64,000 bases of DNA from Methylococcales bacterium (lineage in GTDB: Bacteria; Pseudomonadota; Gammaproteobacteria; Methylococcales; Methylomonadaceae), in the NCBI GenBank assembly GCA_026399015.1, contig JAPLRS010000044.1, positions 1 to 64,000 of the forward strand, read 5' to 3'. The position numbers and the translations under genes were made by a program. The notes under the pieces are model-generated. The model did no database searches and was not told the origin of the DNA. It was given only the letters and a program-made list of their open reading frames with translations. The stretch's first letter is position 1; each line of letters starts with the position of its first letter. Below are positions 20,356 through 31,117 of the stretch, piece by piece.

Positions 20356-20371
20356 TGTTGATATAACAACA
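20356..20371. promoter_or_regulatory. Candidate enhancer (UAS) for the sigma54 activator
   Basis: TGTTGATATAACAACA is a 16-bp imperfect palindrome of the form TGT-N10-ACA. It agrees at 14 of 16 positions with the site at 34056 and sits at the same 100-bp offset from its sigma54 promoter. It is therefore the best candidate site for the activator at 11823. Confidence 0.65.
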
Positions 20372-20396
20372 GGCCAGCAACTGAGTTGCCAGCCTG
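20370..20396 (-). terminator. Hairpin after tpsA
   Basis: A 12-bp stem with two G-T pairs and a 3-base loop begins about 70 bases after the tpsA stop on the minus strand. The following tract (TTGTTATATC) is only partly T-rich, so it may be a weak terminator or a 3'-end stabiliser. It separates tpsA from the sigma54-driven operon. Confidence 0.45.
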
Positions 20397-20464
20397 CTCA
20401 TATGGAAAATCTACAAAATAAAGTAAATTAATTTATAAAACTAACTGCACTTGAAACAATATAA

Positions 20465-23400
20465 CTAAGCACCGCAGCCGTTTTTACCTTCTTTAACATC
20501 ATTCACGCTGCAATCACCAAAGCCAACGATATCAGCACTAATGATACTTACCTTTTTCTTAGAGATGCCATCTGAACCGTTATTGGTTTTATTATCGTCA
20601 TCTGCAGATTGCGTTGCATTTTTGGTTGCACTCGCCGCTGCACTATTAGCACCCGCCAAACTTACTGGCGCAGAAACTGTCGTAGGCACACCCACCGTAC
20701 CGCCAGATGAACTAATGTTAGAGGCTCCAATAACAGCAGTTGCCGCAATGGTGACATGCCCACCACTAATACCCGCCTCACCCGCATCAACTACTCCATT
20801 TGGCGCGGCCAAAGTGACATCACCACCACCGATTGCTTGGATACCACTACCGGAAAAAATAGGCGGAAATATAGTTTTTATATTTCCATTTGCATCTATC
20901 GTAGTCACCGGCTTAGGTGCAGAGATTGCTGATTTTGCCCCTTTACCCGCATCAATATTACCCAAAGTTGACCAGGCAGCAATATCTCCACCGCCCATGG
21001 TAAACAAGCGCGACTGATTAACATTAACATCACCAGAAGTTAAAACGTTAATATCACCTGTTTGTTGAACCACGATACCCAACTGGTCAGCACCTTTACT
21101 TACGCCACCTTGAGTGCCCGCCAAACCTACATCTATTTTTCCACCCGGGACCACGATATTTAAATCACCGCCGGCTATAGTTTTAAGCTGACTGAATACC
21201 AAACTTAAATCGCCAGCATAAACTTTATCAGTTGGAAACAAGGCATGTATTGCATCTGTGCCGCGTTTATAAAGTTTAGCTCTTTGATTCTCTGGAACTA
21301 CAGCGGCGGCAGATGCAGATGCTTTAAGTTCCTTAAACAGAACAGTAAATATTACTGAGAGATGCTGCCCTTGTTGTTCTTCTGTTAAATCAGCTAAATC
21401 TTTCAATTCAGTCGCATAATCTGCTTGATACTTTTTAATAAATCCTAAGTAATCCGGCTTATTGCTCAACCCTGGAATGACTTCTATAGTTGCACCCGTT
21501 TGAACTAAAGCTTGATTTAAAAAATTACCAATAGTTTGTATACCATCAGAACCCCCTAAATTTATATCTTTACCCGCCAACACCTCTAACTGACCTGGTC
21601 CTGCTAATTTAAAATACTGCGCACTTGCGGTCTTCGTCACTATTTTGCCATCACCATCAATATTCGTTTCAAAGCTAATATTTCGACCTGCACTTACAGT
21701 AGTGACATCATTAACAGATAAGTTTTGAGCCAAAATACTAAGATTTGAAATATCTTTACCCGCCTTAAACACTGAAGCTTGAGGCAGGTAAAAAGTAGCT
21801 AAAAAATCAGATGGAAATGCAATATTGCCATTCTTTGCAACCATTAGCGGTACAGTCACATCATCTTTATGAACGGGGACAAGTGCGTGTAACTTAGCAG
21901 AAACAGCTGACGCAGGATTTAATAATTCTCTGGCTAAATATTCCGTACCTGAGCCATTTATTTCAGTTACGGGAGTTTTAATATTAGGCAACAACTTTGG
22001 ATCCGTATCAGACATATTGACATATAAACGATTATTTCCTGAATTTATATTGGAGCCGATATTACCGTTTGCCAATAAGGTTAAATCACCTATTGCGGAT
22101 GGAAATAATGTCATAGCGTTATCAACACGAATATCCCCTGATAATGCCGTTGCATTTAAAGACCCAGGATAAACCTGATATTCAAATTTATTAGCCGTAG
22201 AAATTGGCATTTTTTTAAGTGCTTTTATCTCATTAAAGTCATTTACCAAAACGACATTTCCTGCAGTAGCCGTTATATTGACCCCACTTTCTGGACCGTA
22301 AGTAAAAAATTGTGAATCAAATTGTGAACCTTTATCTGGCAAGACATTTTGGTTTGTTATGGTTGGATTCATCACCGAAGCGATATTAACGTCTTGGCGC
22401 GCTTGCAGGTTAAACTTAGCATCGCCCATTTCTAATAAGGCGCCTGCCGATAAACTCGAATTTGGGATAGAACTTTTAGAAATACTACCACCAGCTTCTA
22501 AAATACCCGTTCCTTGAGCCACATAATACTCTCCACCAACAATATCTTTACCAGCCTTAACTTTTAAATCCCCTCCACCATTAATCACCGAGCTATTTGT
22601 AGCCCATTGATCTTGACCATTATTTGAATCTCTTACACTAAAGCTACCAAAGGGTTTTCCAGTAGTAGGTAACATAACGGATAGATCTTGCACATTACCA
22701 CCAGCGTTGACTTGCACATTACCACCGCCCAATGCCCCCACATTTTGATTAAAATATCTAATTTTAGATAAGTTACCATTAGCAAAAGTTAAACCGGATT
22801 GATTAACATCACCGCTGACATCAATTCCCCAAGCTGTCGGACGATTATCTGTTCGACCTTCATTCCAAAAACCTGCACGCACCAACCAATCACCTATTTG
22901 CTGACCTGTTTGAATGCCACTTATATTACCTTTTGCACTCAGGTTAATATCACCACCTTGCGTTGGATATTCTGCAAACAAATAATTAACACTTAATTGC
23001 GACTCATCAAAATAACCATAACGCAGCAACTTATTAAGCTCAGTCGTATTTAAACGATTGAGATAATTTAAATCTGTTTCACCTGTGATTCGAGCTGATA
23101 TACCCGGAATTGCCCCAGCTAATAGTTGCGCTCTTGTATAATTGCTTGGCGTACCTATTGTATAAACAGCTGCTGCAGCATCAGTTTGATTTACATCTTT
23201 TTTAAAATTTATATCAGCGCCTGCTGTCAGATTAATTGCCCCTGTACCCGTCCTGACCATTACTTGAGTCTTATCAAGACCGTAAGATGGATATAAATTA
23301 ATATTCTTACCAGCAACAAGCTTATAACTCCACGACTGACCTGGCTGTAAAGCATCATGATAGACAGCACCCAACTCATTAGTGCTTGGATCAACGATGT

Positions 23401-26400
23401 CTTGTCCTGGTATAGGTGTATTGGCAAAGGCATCAGTTAATGAGGCCTTAACATCAATATTTTCAGTTGCTCTGAAGGTCAAAAATCCAGGCAAAGAATT
23501 AAAACCTGCAGAGTCGGCATAACGCCAAGTTGAATTCCATGCAGAATGATCTGTTGCGGATAGCCCATTGACGTAGTCCTGATCAATAAACCAACTGCCA
23601 TCCATAAAGTCCCATTTATCTTGTAAAACAAGATTAGTTGAGCTCCTTACTTCAATGCCAGGCAATAGTGTTATTGTACTATCTGATAACCCGGTCAAAT
23701 TAGGTCTTGACGCCATAAATTGGGTGGTCTGATTTTGCCATTGAATTATATCTGTTGATTTAACATTAACTTGATCAGCTGGTGTAACAATGCGCACAGC
23801 TTCTAGATTAGAATTTAAACTATCAGCACCCATAATTTTAGCGTTAATAGTTGAAACGGCTATAGTCTTTAAATTATCATCTCTGCCTGTGCGTAAATGT
23901 ACAGAACCACTAGTGCCATTTAAGCCAGAAGAAACATCTATTTGCCCACCCGTTGCTGATAAATCCAGCACACCGGTACCTGAATCATCTCTATGCACAG
24001 TATCCAGTAAAACACTGCCCCCAGATTTACCCTTACCCGTTGACGTAGAGACTAGACTGCCCGGCGCACCCAATGCAATTCCATTTCTTCCATAGATTGC
24101 TATTTGGCCTGCCACACTACCAGAAGCATCAATCTGGCCATTAATAGTTACTGAACCCTGATCAACATTAAGTTCAAAATTATGCGCCTTAACAATATCA
24201 TTTTGAGCGACCACAACATTACCACTACGTTGTTCTACAATAACTTTCTCCGATAAACCGGCGTTTGATAACTTTGTATTAAAATCAGAAAAACCTTTAT
24301 CACTCAAACTATTAACATCGACTTGGATTTGACCCAACTTTACTGCATCACTAGCCAAACTGGCACTTTTAGCATTAATATCACCAGACCACTCAAACGT
24401 CCCTTTATTTGCTTGAATACTTAAATCACCAGAATTACTGACTTGATGCTCTTGATATTGGGCGCCTAATAAATTAATTTTTGCTCCAGCGTTAAAATTA
24501 ATATTCGCATTTTTTGAGCTTAATAACAAAGAACCGGCTTGTGACGCGCGTATAGTATTTTCAAAAGTAACGACCTGACCTGATAAATCAATATTGGTAT
24601 TTTTTCCTAAGTTAATATCACCATCATTAGCAGTTAAGCCTAAATACCCTGAAGGCAGATCAAAAACAGCATCACTATTTAACTTATCAGCTTGTAAATA
24701 CCAACTAACCCCTAAACCTTTAACCACATTTTCGGGATTTTTAAAGGAAGAGAGTACATCTAACTTAAATCCTGTTGCATTAATGCTCGTAGTTGCACCA
24801 TTAGCACCACTAAAATAACCGGCATCTAAAGTTACATCACTAACTATAGTCAAATTGCCCGGATTAACAATTGAACTATTTCCCGTTCCTTGCGCGAGAA
24901 CCTGCCCAACACCTTGAATACCATCCTTAGCAACAAAAGACACCTGCTTAAATCCCTTAATTGCATACTCACCAGTACCTAATTGGATGTTTTTCGCATC
25001 AAATTTTAATGTTCCAGTACCCTGACCTGAATGTTGTGTAGTTGCACCTTGATTCTGAATTTTAAGCAGATTTGTTGCTGTTATTGTTGATAACGAACTT
25101 GCAGGCAAGACCTTAGGATCATCAAAGCCATTTATATTTGCCGCATTAATAGTCACTTGTTTACTATTAAAATTAACAGAACCATAAATATCTAAATCAT
25201 GGGCACTATTAAGTCTTAAATCATCTAAATTAAAACTCGTGTTTTTTAATACTAAACCAGGCGTTTTATCAGGGACGACTCCGAGACTAATGCGACTTGA
25301 ATTTAAAGATAAAGATCCCTGAGTCATATCAATAACCCCATCAAAAACAGTATTCTGACTTGAATCCACTAAAAGAGACCCATCTGCTTTTAATCTTGCC
25401 CCAGACTCAACCGTGAGCACACCACCCTTATTTGTGATGGATTTATCACGAAATACATCAACTTGACCCGCATTAGAAACCCTTAAAATTGCAGAATCGC
25501 TATTGCCAAGCTTATTGCTCACTAACAAAGCTTCAGGATTCTTGCCATTAGTGCCTGTACTTTCTAACGTTGCGGCATTTGATACGGTCACATCAGAAAT
25601 AGCTGCTAAAATAATTTCTTGACCGTTAAGATGTACATTTTGATCAATCTTGACTTTATCAGATAGCACATTAATACGCTGCCCATTAAGTTCCTTACTT
25701 CGCTTCCCACCCAATAACAAACTTGGTGCATTTAATTTATTTAAATCACTTGATAATATACCAACTGTACCCGCTGTTATGCCCGTTAAATCGGTACCAG
25801 GGACTACCTCTAATTGATCAGCACTGATATCAACTTGCCCACCTAACCCTTTGCTACCGTATGGAGTCGCTAATAACTCAGCGTTCAACGCCAAACTATT
25901 CTTTGTAGTTAATAAGAGGGCCCCAGCGTCTTGTGGCAATTGTGGAACAGTATTATTTGCAGCAAGGGCTTTATCGTGAAAGAATTGATTTGCGAAATAG
26001 TCTTTATATTCTGAACGTGCTCTAGCGATAACTCCAGGTTCAACAATAAAACCTTGTGTTCTTGAGGAAGCTATATTTGTACCAGATACTCCATAATAGC
26101 CTGGTACAATCGACGAATCGGCAAGGTTTTTTACTGTTTGAAATTGATCCTGGGTATCCGCCTTTGGAGTGACTAAATAAGCACCAGGCAATAAAGCATA
26201 ATGTGCAGGCAATAAAGTATACCAACCAGCGCTTAATCCCGAGCCGGAGCCTAAATAAACACTTTGACCATTTTTTAATCCTGCAGTGGCTGACTCCAAT
26301 GGATCATAAGGCGTTAAGGCACTATTAAACGCAGGTAAAACAGCAAATTTTTGAGATCCAGATGCTACAGTTGGATCTAAAACATCATTACTACCACCCG

Positions 26401-29400
26401 CACCAGTAATAAACTCATAAGCATAAAGGTCACCACCACCCGATAGATCAATTGTTGACCCAGATTGCAAATGAATGTCTGAGCCTTTTAATTGTAAATG
26501 TTTTTCAGGAGGTGACACTTCAACTAAATTAGTGTTCCCGGTATTATCTAAAGGATAAAGCCATGTAGTCCCGCCTGACACACGCCCAAATGGCACTATT
26601 GCGCCACTAGCTGTTACTGAAGTTACACTACCCGAACTTAATTGCAAAACTTTGTCTGCGTTTAAATTTAATTCACCAAAAGGTACTTTAAGCGTTCCCT
26701 CTTGAATAATATTTGGGGCATTAAGCGTTAACCGTCCACCTGCTGAAAGCACCGGAGTGGAAATACCTGGGCTATTATGAATAGCAATCGACTCGTTACC
26801 ACTTCCTGATACATTAATCTTAAAATCTGTCAATGTTGCAGGATAAACTTGCTGGGCAGTAATATCCAAATCACCTGCTACATTAAATTGGCCTAAGTCT
26901 GTTTTTTTACTTACATTAAGCAAACCACGCAACCGTATATCAGTTGTACTTTTTAAATTCACCTTCGCAAATCCATTTGTGGCTAAGCCACCTATTAAAT
27001 CTATCGCATTAGCTTTTACAGTCAGCTCACTAGTACCGCTGGTTGCATCAGGTGCTAAAAACTTATTAAACTGACTAAGACTTGATCCCAAAATTGCATA
27101 AGCAGTACTTAAATTGATACTCCCACCAACTGACTCAATACTAGGAGTATCTAATACAATTTGATGTCCTGTGGTGACATCCCCTTTAAATAAAACAGCA
27201 CTGGTATACTGATTATTAATATTTACAACGTCCGTTTTTAAGCTTAAAGAATCAAATCCACCGTCATTAAGCACAGAACTTTTTAAGAATACTTTTCCAC
27301 TAAAATCCTTTGTTGATAATGCTGCACCTTGCTGTAAATTCTCCGGCACAACATTAGCTTCATCTGATAGAACTTCAATCTTAAAAGTTTCAGATGGATT
27401 AATATCATCCGGAAATAAAGGTGAATACTTAAAGTCTGCAAGATTAGGTTTTTGACGCAAATTTCGATCCAAACTCACGTTTAAGACACCACCTGCAGAT
27501 GAACCTCCTATTGAATTAGCTTTTAAGTTGCCATCTACTAACATCCCCTCACCAGAAGTTAAATTAATGACCCCACCATCTGAGTATATCTTTCGATCTC
27601 CTGGTTTATCTCCCTTTATTGACGGTTCTAAAAAAGTTAATGTCTCAACGTTACCAGATACATCAATTAATGACCCCGAACGGCTAATAATATAGCCTCT
27701 ATTTGCATTTAAGGATACTATGCCGCCGGCTAAAACATCACCCGTTTTAATGCCATTTACATTCAATTGTTTCTTGAAATGACCTTGCGCAAATAACTGA
27801 CTATCTGCACCCAACCAAATACCCTGAGAGGCTAAATAACCAGCAGGAGCTGTTGGTGCTTTAATGTTTATATTGATATTCCCTGCAGGCGCGTTAATAA
27901 TGCCATCAACAAAAACTGAAGTATCTGAATTTAAAGTGATAGTTGATTGAGTGTCAGCCAAGATACTTGTTCCATGCCCTATCCGTAAAGCCTCAGCTGT
28001 TTTTTGGCCGGCGGATTCAATATATGAAAGAGCCAAATTTGTTGGATGACGCAAAAAATCAGGTAATTGGACTGGTTTACTTACCTCAGACAGATGACTT
28101 CCTGTGGTTTTATTAAGTGCAATTTCTGATAACTGCCGATTAACTTGAATTGGCCTAAGGGTAACATTGTCGGCGACGGTTAAACCATAAAAATTTGCTG
28201 TAACGTTATAACTAGAAAAACCACCACGTTGAAAAAAACCAGGCCCTAACACTAAAGGTGATAACTTACTTTCAGGATGTAAAACAAAGGATTTATCTGT
28301 GCCTATTAATACCTCATTAGTATTAATAGATAACTGACCACCTTGCTCAATGCCCCAAGCACTTAAATCACCATTTATATTTAAACTACCCGGCTTAGTA
28401 ATTGGATCACTACTTACCGTCGCAAGAGATATAGAACCACCCTCACCTGCAACTACATGAGCGGCACTTGACCATGCCCCTCCGCTTGCTTCAATACGAC
28501 TTCCCTTTTCTAAAATTAAATCCCCTTGCTCCGCAACCAGCTTGACACTTCCACCTTGTATGTTAATTGTGCTTAATTTTTTATTTAAAGTCGCATCTAA
28601 ACGGTCATTAACCCACACACCACTTACATCAATTACTGCTGTAGCCCCTAAATTTATTGCACTTGGCTTTACAATGCCGTCTAAATGTAGTTCCTGTAAA
28701 TTAACTGATCCTGATGGCGCAATAATTTTTCCTTGCACATTAAAATCTTCCGCCGACCAATTTAAACCGCCTAAAGCAGGAAAATTTAATGACGCATTTT
28801 TATTAACTGCAACAGAACCACTGGTATTAATATTTAATTGACTTAATCCAGAGTTATTTAATAACTGATCGTTCAGTTGTAGAGGAACAGCAACATCACT
28901 TCCCGAAATTTTTCTAGATATAGGATCATCTGGACTTAAAGAAGTAAATATAGCATCTTTATCAAAAACAATATCTTGACCGCTGTAAACACCAGAGTCA
29001 TTCAAATTAATTGTAAAAGAACTGCCTTCAGGTCTATTGTTTACCTCCCTCTGCAATTCACCGGTGATTGTCTTGGCTTTTAAACTACCATCTAAGACTG
29101 CTTCATATGAGGAAACAGTAACTTGACCTCCTGCCTTACCTTCTAAGTAACCTGGGTCATAATGCGTTGAGGTTATAATCTTATCGTAATGGCGATTAGG
29201 ATCTGCATGTGCTATATCAAACAATTGGCCACTAGAGCCTAGTTGCGTAGACTCTATATTGCCCGCCTGATAGGCCACGGACCCACCAGAAAAATCCAAA
29301 ACACTACCCGCTTGCGTAATCACATCGCCACTAGAATTTAGATCTATACTTCCCGCAATGGTACTTCTTTCATCAATATTTCTGGCAATTCTATCGACAG

Positions 29401-30910
29401 CACCTTTTACATCAGCAATGGGAATGGTTGCAGTTAATAAAGCACCTGTACTTGAATAATTTAAAGTAGTTTCTCTTAGATCAACAGCGACTTTCTGACC
29501 GTATAAAACCCCATCTCTTTGTAATGGTGAATCGCGCAATTCATTTTTACGAAGTTCAACCTCTAAGATGTTTCTATCTACTGGAATAGCGACATTTTTT
29601 AATCCTGAAACATCAACTTTACTACCCGCTTCTAAATATATACGCGCCGTATGCTTGCCGGCAATATCATCCACCGCATTAATAGAAACATTTCCTGAAT
29701 GGGTTTTTACATTAGATCCATTTTTTAAAACAATCTTATGACCACTTAATTCAATTTTTGATTCTGCCTGAACTTGGGCGTCTATAGCTTTGGCTGTTTT
29801 ATCACTATCTAATTCAACGCTGGTTAAACTATCATTAAACAACCTTACTGTGGCACTACTACCATCCAAACGTTGAGTAGATTTAGCGCGTAACGCCCCC
29901 CCCGTTTGAGCAGGCACTAAAATACCCTCTCTAGCTAATAAGCGTACGGAACCATTTAATTGCAAAGAAGTTGATGCGGATACAGTGCCGTGCTGGTTAA
30001 CGGCAAAGCCTAGTAAACTGGCATTGCCACGCTCAGCAATAACTTTACCTAAGTTATTAACATCACCACCCGTACCTACTTCGACTAATAAACCCCTAAT
30101 ATCGGAACCGGGCCCCGTTTCTTGTAAATAAACTTTATCTTTTGAAGCGGCCAAAATAGTTTGACCATCTGGGGTGTTAATTTCCCCTGCATTAGTAATA
30201 ACAGGAGCCGCTAAAATTACTCGGCCTCCAGGTGTGCTTGTGTTAATTTTTGCACCATTTTCGATAAAGATTTCTATCTTAATGGGTTTATTTTCACTAT
30301 CTTTTAATACTTTTCCGTCTGCACCTTTAAGATATAACTCACCGTTACCTTTTAATGCGGCTGCTTTATTTAAATAATCATCAGTAAGTTTATTAGTATC
30401 AAAGACTTTAGTGATACCTAATTGTAAATTTTCATTACTTATACCTAAAGTACTTGCGACTAAGGAATTAACATTAACTTGAGAGTCTTTACCAAATAAA
30501 AAACCATTTTGGTTAATCAAATAAACCTGACCACCGGCTGTTAAGGACCCTAAAATTTTACTGGCGTCGGCCTGATGTATATTATTCAGCGCGATCTGAT
30601 TAGGATTTTGGTCAAAATTTACATGATAGCCTTTGTCAATATTAAAATTATCCCAATCCAAAGTTACCTTATCTACACCGTGATGTTTTTGATCTATGGT
30701 CATTAATGTGCCTTGATCATTTTTAGTAACTGGTGCACTCGTTAAATTTGCTGGTGCGGTACTTAAATTAGGTAAATGCACATTAACTTCTGCAGATGAC
30801 GTCCCTGAGCCAACTATAAAACTAGTGGCTATCAAAAACCGAATAGCTAGCACCAAAGGCTTTTGTTTACTAACCGGTAATTCTGACATTAAAGAATAAT
30901 GAGTGATCAT
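20465..30910 (-). CDS. Giant filamentous-haemagglutinin-type exoprotein (TpsA)
   Basis: A secreted or surface beta-helix protein of 3481 residues. A signal peptide ends near residue 40 (TSSAEV). The TPS secretion domain follows, with NPNQIALNNI at 102-111 and NQNGFLFG at 133-140. Next come thousands of residues of Asn/Gly/Ser-rich beta-helical repeat, then a DUF3739-like end (TIAGGDLNIVVPGGKIDVGLAG, VNQSRLFTMGGGDIAAWST). On reading the whole sequence I found only two cysteines, at 3467 and 3479, in the C-terminal CSVNDVKEGKNGC. In HMW1 a terminal disulfide loop anchors the protein to its TpsB. No ribosome site is obvious; Met8 is an alternative start. Adhesion or biofilm role is inferred from the family. 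Confidence 0.9.
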   Translation of the reverse strand: MITHYSLMSELPVSKQKPLVLAIRFLIATSFIVGSGTSSAEVNVHLPNLSTAPANLTSAPVTKNDQGTLMTIDQKHHGVDKVTLDWDNFNIDKGYHVNFDQNPNQIALNNIHQADASKILGSLTAGGQVYLINQNGFLFGKDSQVNVNSLVASTLGISNENLQLGITKVFDTNKLTDDYLNKAAALKGNGELYLKGADGKVLKDSENKPIKIEIFIENGAKINTSTPGGRVILAAPVITNAGEINTPDGQTILAASKDKVYLQETGPGSDIRGLLVEVGTGGDVNNLGKVIAERGNASLLGFAVNQHGTVSASTSLQLNGSVRLLAREGILVPAQTGGALRAKSTQRLDGSSATVRLFNDSLTSVELDSDKTAKAIDAQVQAESKIELSGHKIVLKNGSNVKTHSGNVSINAVDDIAGKHTARIYLEAGSKVDVSGLKNVAIPVDRNILEVELRKNELRDSPLQRDGVLYGQKVAVDLRETTLNYSSTGALLTATIPIADVKGAVDRIARNIDERSTIAGSIDLNSSGDVITQAGSVLDFSGGSVAYQAGNIESTQLGSSGQLFDIAHADPNRHYDKIITSTHYDPGYLEGKAGGQVTVSSYEAVLDGSLKAKTITGELQREVNNRPEGSSFTINLNDSGVYSGQDIVFDKDAIFTSLSPDDPISRKISGSDVAVPLQLNDQLLNNSGLSQLNINTSGSVAVNKNASLNFPALGGLNWSAEDFNVQGKIIAPSGSVNLQELHLDGIVKPSAINLGATAVIDVSGVWVNDRLDATLNKKLSTINIQGGSVKLVAEQGDLILEKGSRIEASGGAWSSAAHVVAGEGGSISLATVSSDPITKPGSLNINGDLSAWGIEQGGQLSINTNEVLIGTDKSFVLHPESKLSPLVLGPGFFQRGGFSSYNVTANFYGLTVADNVTLRPIQVNRQLSEIALNKTTGSHLSEVSKPVQLPDFLRHPTNLALSYIESAGQKTAEALRIGHGTSILADTQSTITLNSDTSVFVDGIINAPAGNININIKAPTAPAGYLASQGIWLGADSQLFAQGHFKKQLNVNGIKTGDVLAGGIVSLNANRGYIISRSGSLIDVSGNVETLTFLEPSIKGDKPGDRKIYSDGGVINLTSGEGMLVDGNLKANSIGGSSAGGVLNVSLDRNLRQKPNLADFKYSPLFPDDINPSETFKIEVLSDEANVVPENLQQGAALSTKDFSGKVFLKSSVLNDGGFDSLSLKTDVVNINNQYTSAVLFKGDVTTGHQIVLDTPSIESVGGSINLSTAYAILGSSLSQFNKFLAPDATSGTSELTVKANAIDLIGGLATNGFAKVNLKSTTDIRLRGLLNVSKKTDLGQFNVAGDLDITAQQVYPATLTDFKINVSGSGNESIAIHNSPGISTPVLSAGGRLTLNAPNIIQEGTLKVPFGELNLNADKVLQLSSGSVTSVTASGAIVPFGRVSGGTTWLYPLDNTGNTNLVEVSPPEKHLQLKGSDIHLQSGSTIDLSGGGDLYAYEFITGAGGSNDVLDPTVASGSQKFAVLPAFNSALTPYDPLESATAGLKNGQSVYLGSGSGLSAGWYTLLPAHYALLPGAYLVTPKADTQDQFQTVKNLADSSIVPGYYGVSGTNIASSRTQGFIVEPGVIARARSEYKDYFANQFFHDKALAANNTVPQLPQDAGALLLTTKNSLALNAELLATPYGSKGLGGQVDISADQLEVVPGTDLTGITAGTVGILSSDLNKLNAPSLLLGGKRSKELNGQRINVLSDKVKIDQNVHLNGQEIILAAISDVTVSNAATLESTGTNGKNPEALLVSNKLGNSDSAILRVSNAGQVDVFRDKSITNKGGVLTVESGARLKADGSLLVDSSQNTVFDGVIDMTQGSLSLNSSRISLGVVPDKTPGLVLKNTSFNLDDLRLNSAHDLDIYGSVNFNSKQVTINAANINGFDDPKVLPASSLSTITATNLLKIQNQGATTQHSGQGTGTLKFDAKNIQLGTGEYAIKGFKQVSFVAKDGIQGVGQVLAQGTGNSSIVNPGNLTIVSDVTLDAGYFSGANGATTSINATGFKLDVLSSFKNPENVVKGLGVSWYLQADKLNSDAVFDLPSGYLGLTANDGDINLGKNTNIDLSGQVVTFENTIRASQAGSLLLSSKNANINFNAGAKINLLGAQYQEHQVSNSGDLSIQANKGTFEWSGDINAKSASLASDAVKLGQIQVDVNSLSDKGFSDFNTKLSNAGLSEKVIVEQRSGNVVVAQNDIVKAHNFELNVDQGSVTINGQIDASGSVAGQIAIYGRNGIALGAPGSLVSTSTGKGKSGGSVLLDTVHRDDSGTGVLDLSATGGQIDVSSGLNGTSGSVHLRTGRDDNLKTIAVSTINAKIMGADSLNSNLEAVRIVTPADQVNVKSTDIIQWQNQTTQFMASRPNLTGLSDSTITLLPGIEVRSSTNLVLQDKWDFMDGSWFIDQDYVNGLSATDHSAWNSTWRYADSAGFNSLPGFLTFRATENIDVKASLTDAFANTPIPGQDIVDPSTNELGAVYHDALQPGQSWSYKLVAGKNINLYPSYGLDKTQVMVRTGTGAINLTAGADINFKKDVNQTDAAAAVYTIGTPSNYTRAQLLAGAIPGISARITGETDLNYLNRLNTTELNKLLRYGYFDESQLSVNYLFAEYPTQGGDINLSAKGNISGIQTGQQIGDWLVRAGFWNEGRTDNRPTAWGIDVSGDVNQSGLTFANGNLSKIRYFNQNVGALGGGNVQVNAGGNVQDLSVMLPTTGKPFGSFSVRDSNNGQDQWATNSSVINGGGDLKVKAGKDIVGGEYYVAQGTGILEAGGSISKSSIPNSSLSAGALLEMGDAKFNLQARQDVNIASVMNPTITNQNVLPDKGSQFDSQFFTYGPESGVNITATAGNVVLVNDFNEIKALKKMPISTANKFEYQVYPGSLNATALSGDIRVDNAMTLFPSAIGDLTLLANGNIGSNINSGNNRLYVNMSDTDPKLLPNIKTPVTEINGSGTEYLARELLNPASAVSAKLHALVPVHKDDVTVPLMVAKNGNIAFPSDFLATFYLPQASVFKAGKDISNLSILAQNLSVNDVTTVSAGRNISFETNIDGDGKIVTKTASAQYFKLAGPGQLEVLAGKDINLGGSDGIQTIGNFLNQALVQTGATIEVIPGLSNKPDYLGFIKKYQADYATELKDLADLTEEQQGQHLSVIFTVLFKELKASASAAAVVPENQRAKLYKRGTDAIHALFPTDKVYAGDLSLVFSQLKTIAGGDLNIVVPGGKIDVGLAGTQGGVSKGADQLGIVVQQTGDINVLTSGDVNVNQSRLFTMGGGDIAAWSTLGNIDAGKGAKSAISAPKPVTTIDANGNIKTIFPPIFSGSGIQAIGGGDVTLAAPNGVVDAGEAGISGGHVTIAATAVIGASNISSSGGTVGVPTTVSAPVSLAGANSAAASATKNATQSADDDNKTNNGSDGISKKKVSIISADIVGFGDCSVNDVKEGKNGCGA

Positions 30911-30935
30911 AAATATATCTAATAAAGTTAACTAA

Positions 30936-30956
30936 ACCGATTTGTTCGGTATTATA
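30936..30956 (-). promoter_or_regulatory. Candidate tpsA promoter with overlapping palindrome
   Basis: On the minus strand a perfect TATAAT (30956-30951) is followed at once by ACCGAACAAATCGGT (30950-30936), a 5-bp-arm palindrome where transcription would start. The -35 region is poor (ATAACT). This suggests a regulated sigma70 promoter with an operator for tpsA, which has no sigma54 motif. Apart from this and the two terminators, 30911-31248 holds nothing I can name. Confidence 0.35.
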
Positions 30957-31030
30957 AAAAAGCCTAAAACTTAAGTTATAAATAAACATTTCATTTCAAA
31001 TGCGTATTTATAACCCAAATCGACAGAAAC

Positions 31031-31057
31031 AAAAAAGCCTCGATGTAACTCGAAGCC
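31031..31057 (-). terminator. Second (distal) terminator after the PstS-like gene
   Basis: On the minus strand GCTTCGA and TCGAGGC pair (one G-T) around a 6-base loop and run into six Ts. It lies about 55 bases beyond the first terminator and isolates tpsA from read-through. Confidence 0.75.
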
Positions 31058-31081
31058 TAATATTTTACAGATACACCAAAT

Positions 31082-31117
31082 AAAAATGCCTCTGAATAAA
31101 TAACTTACTCAGAGACA
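31082..31117 (-). terminator. First terminator after the PstS-like gene
   Basis: On the minus strand TGTCTCTGA and TCAGAGGCA form a 9-bp stem (one G-T) with a 13-base loop, followed by TTTTTATTT. It begins about 130 bases after the stop at 31249. Confidence 0.75.

Noticed and set aside
20541-21017. A 158-codon frame antisense to the 3' end of tpsA, and similar frames at 23790, 24594 and 28542.
   Set aside because: They are antisense to a clear TpsA coding sequence and have low-complexity Pro/Ala/Thr products that mirror its repeats.
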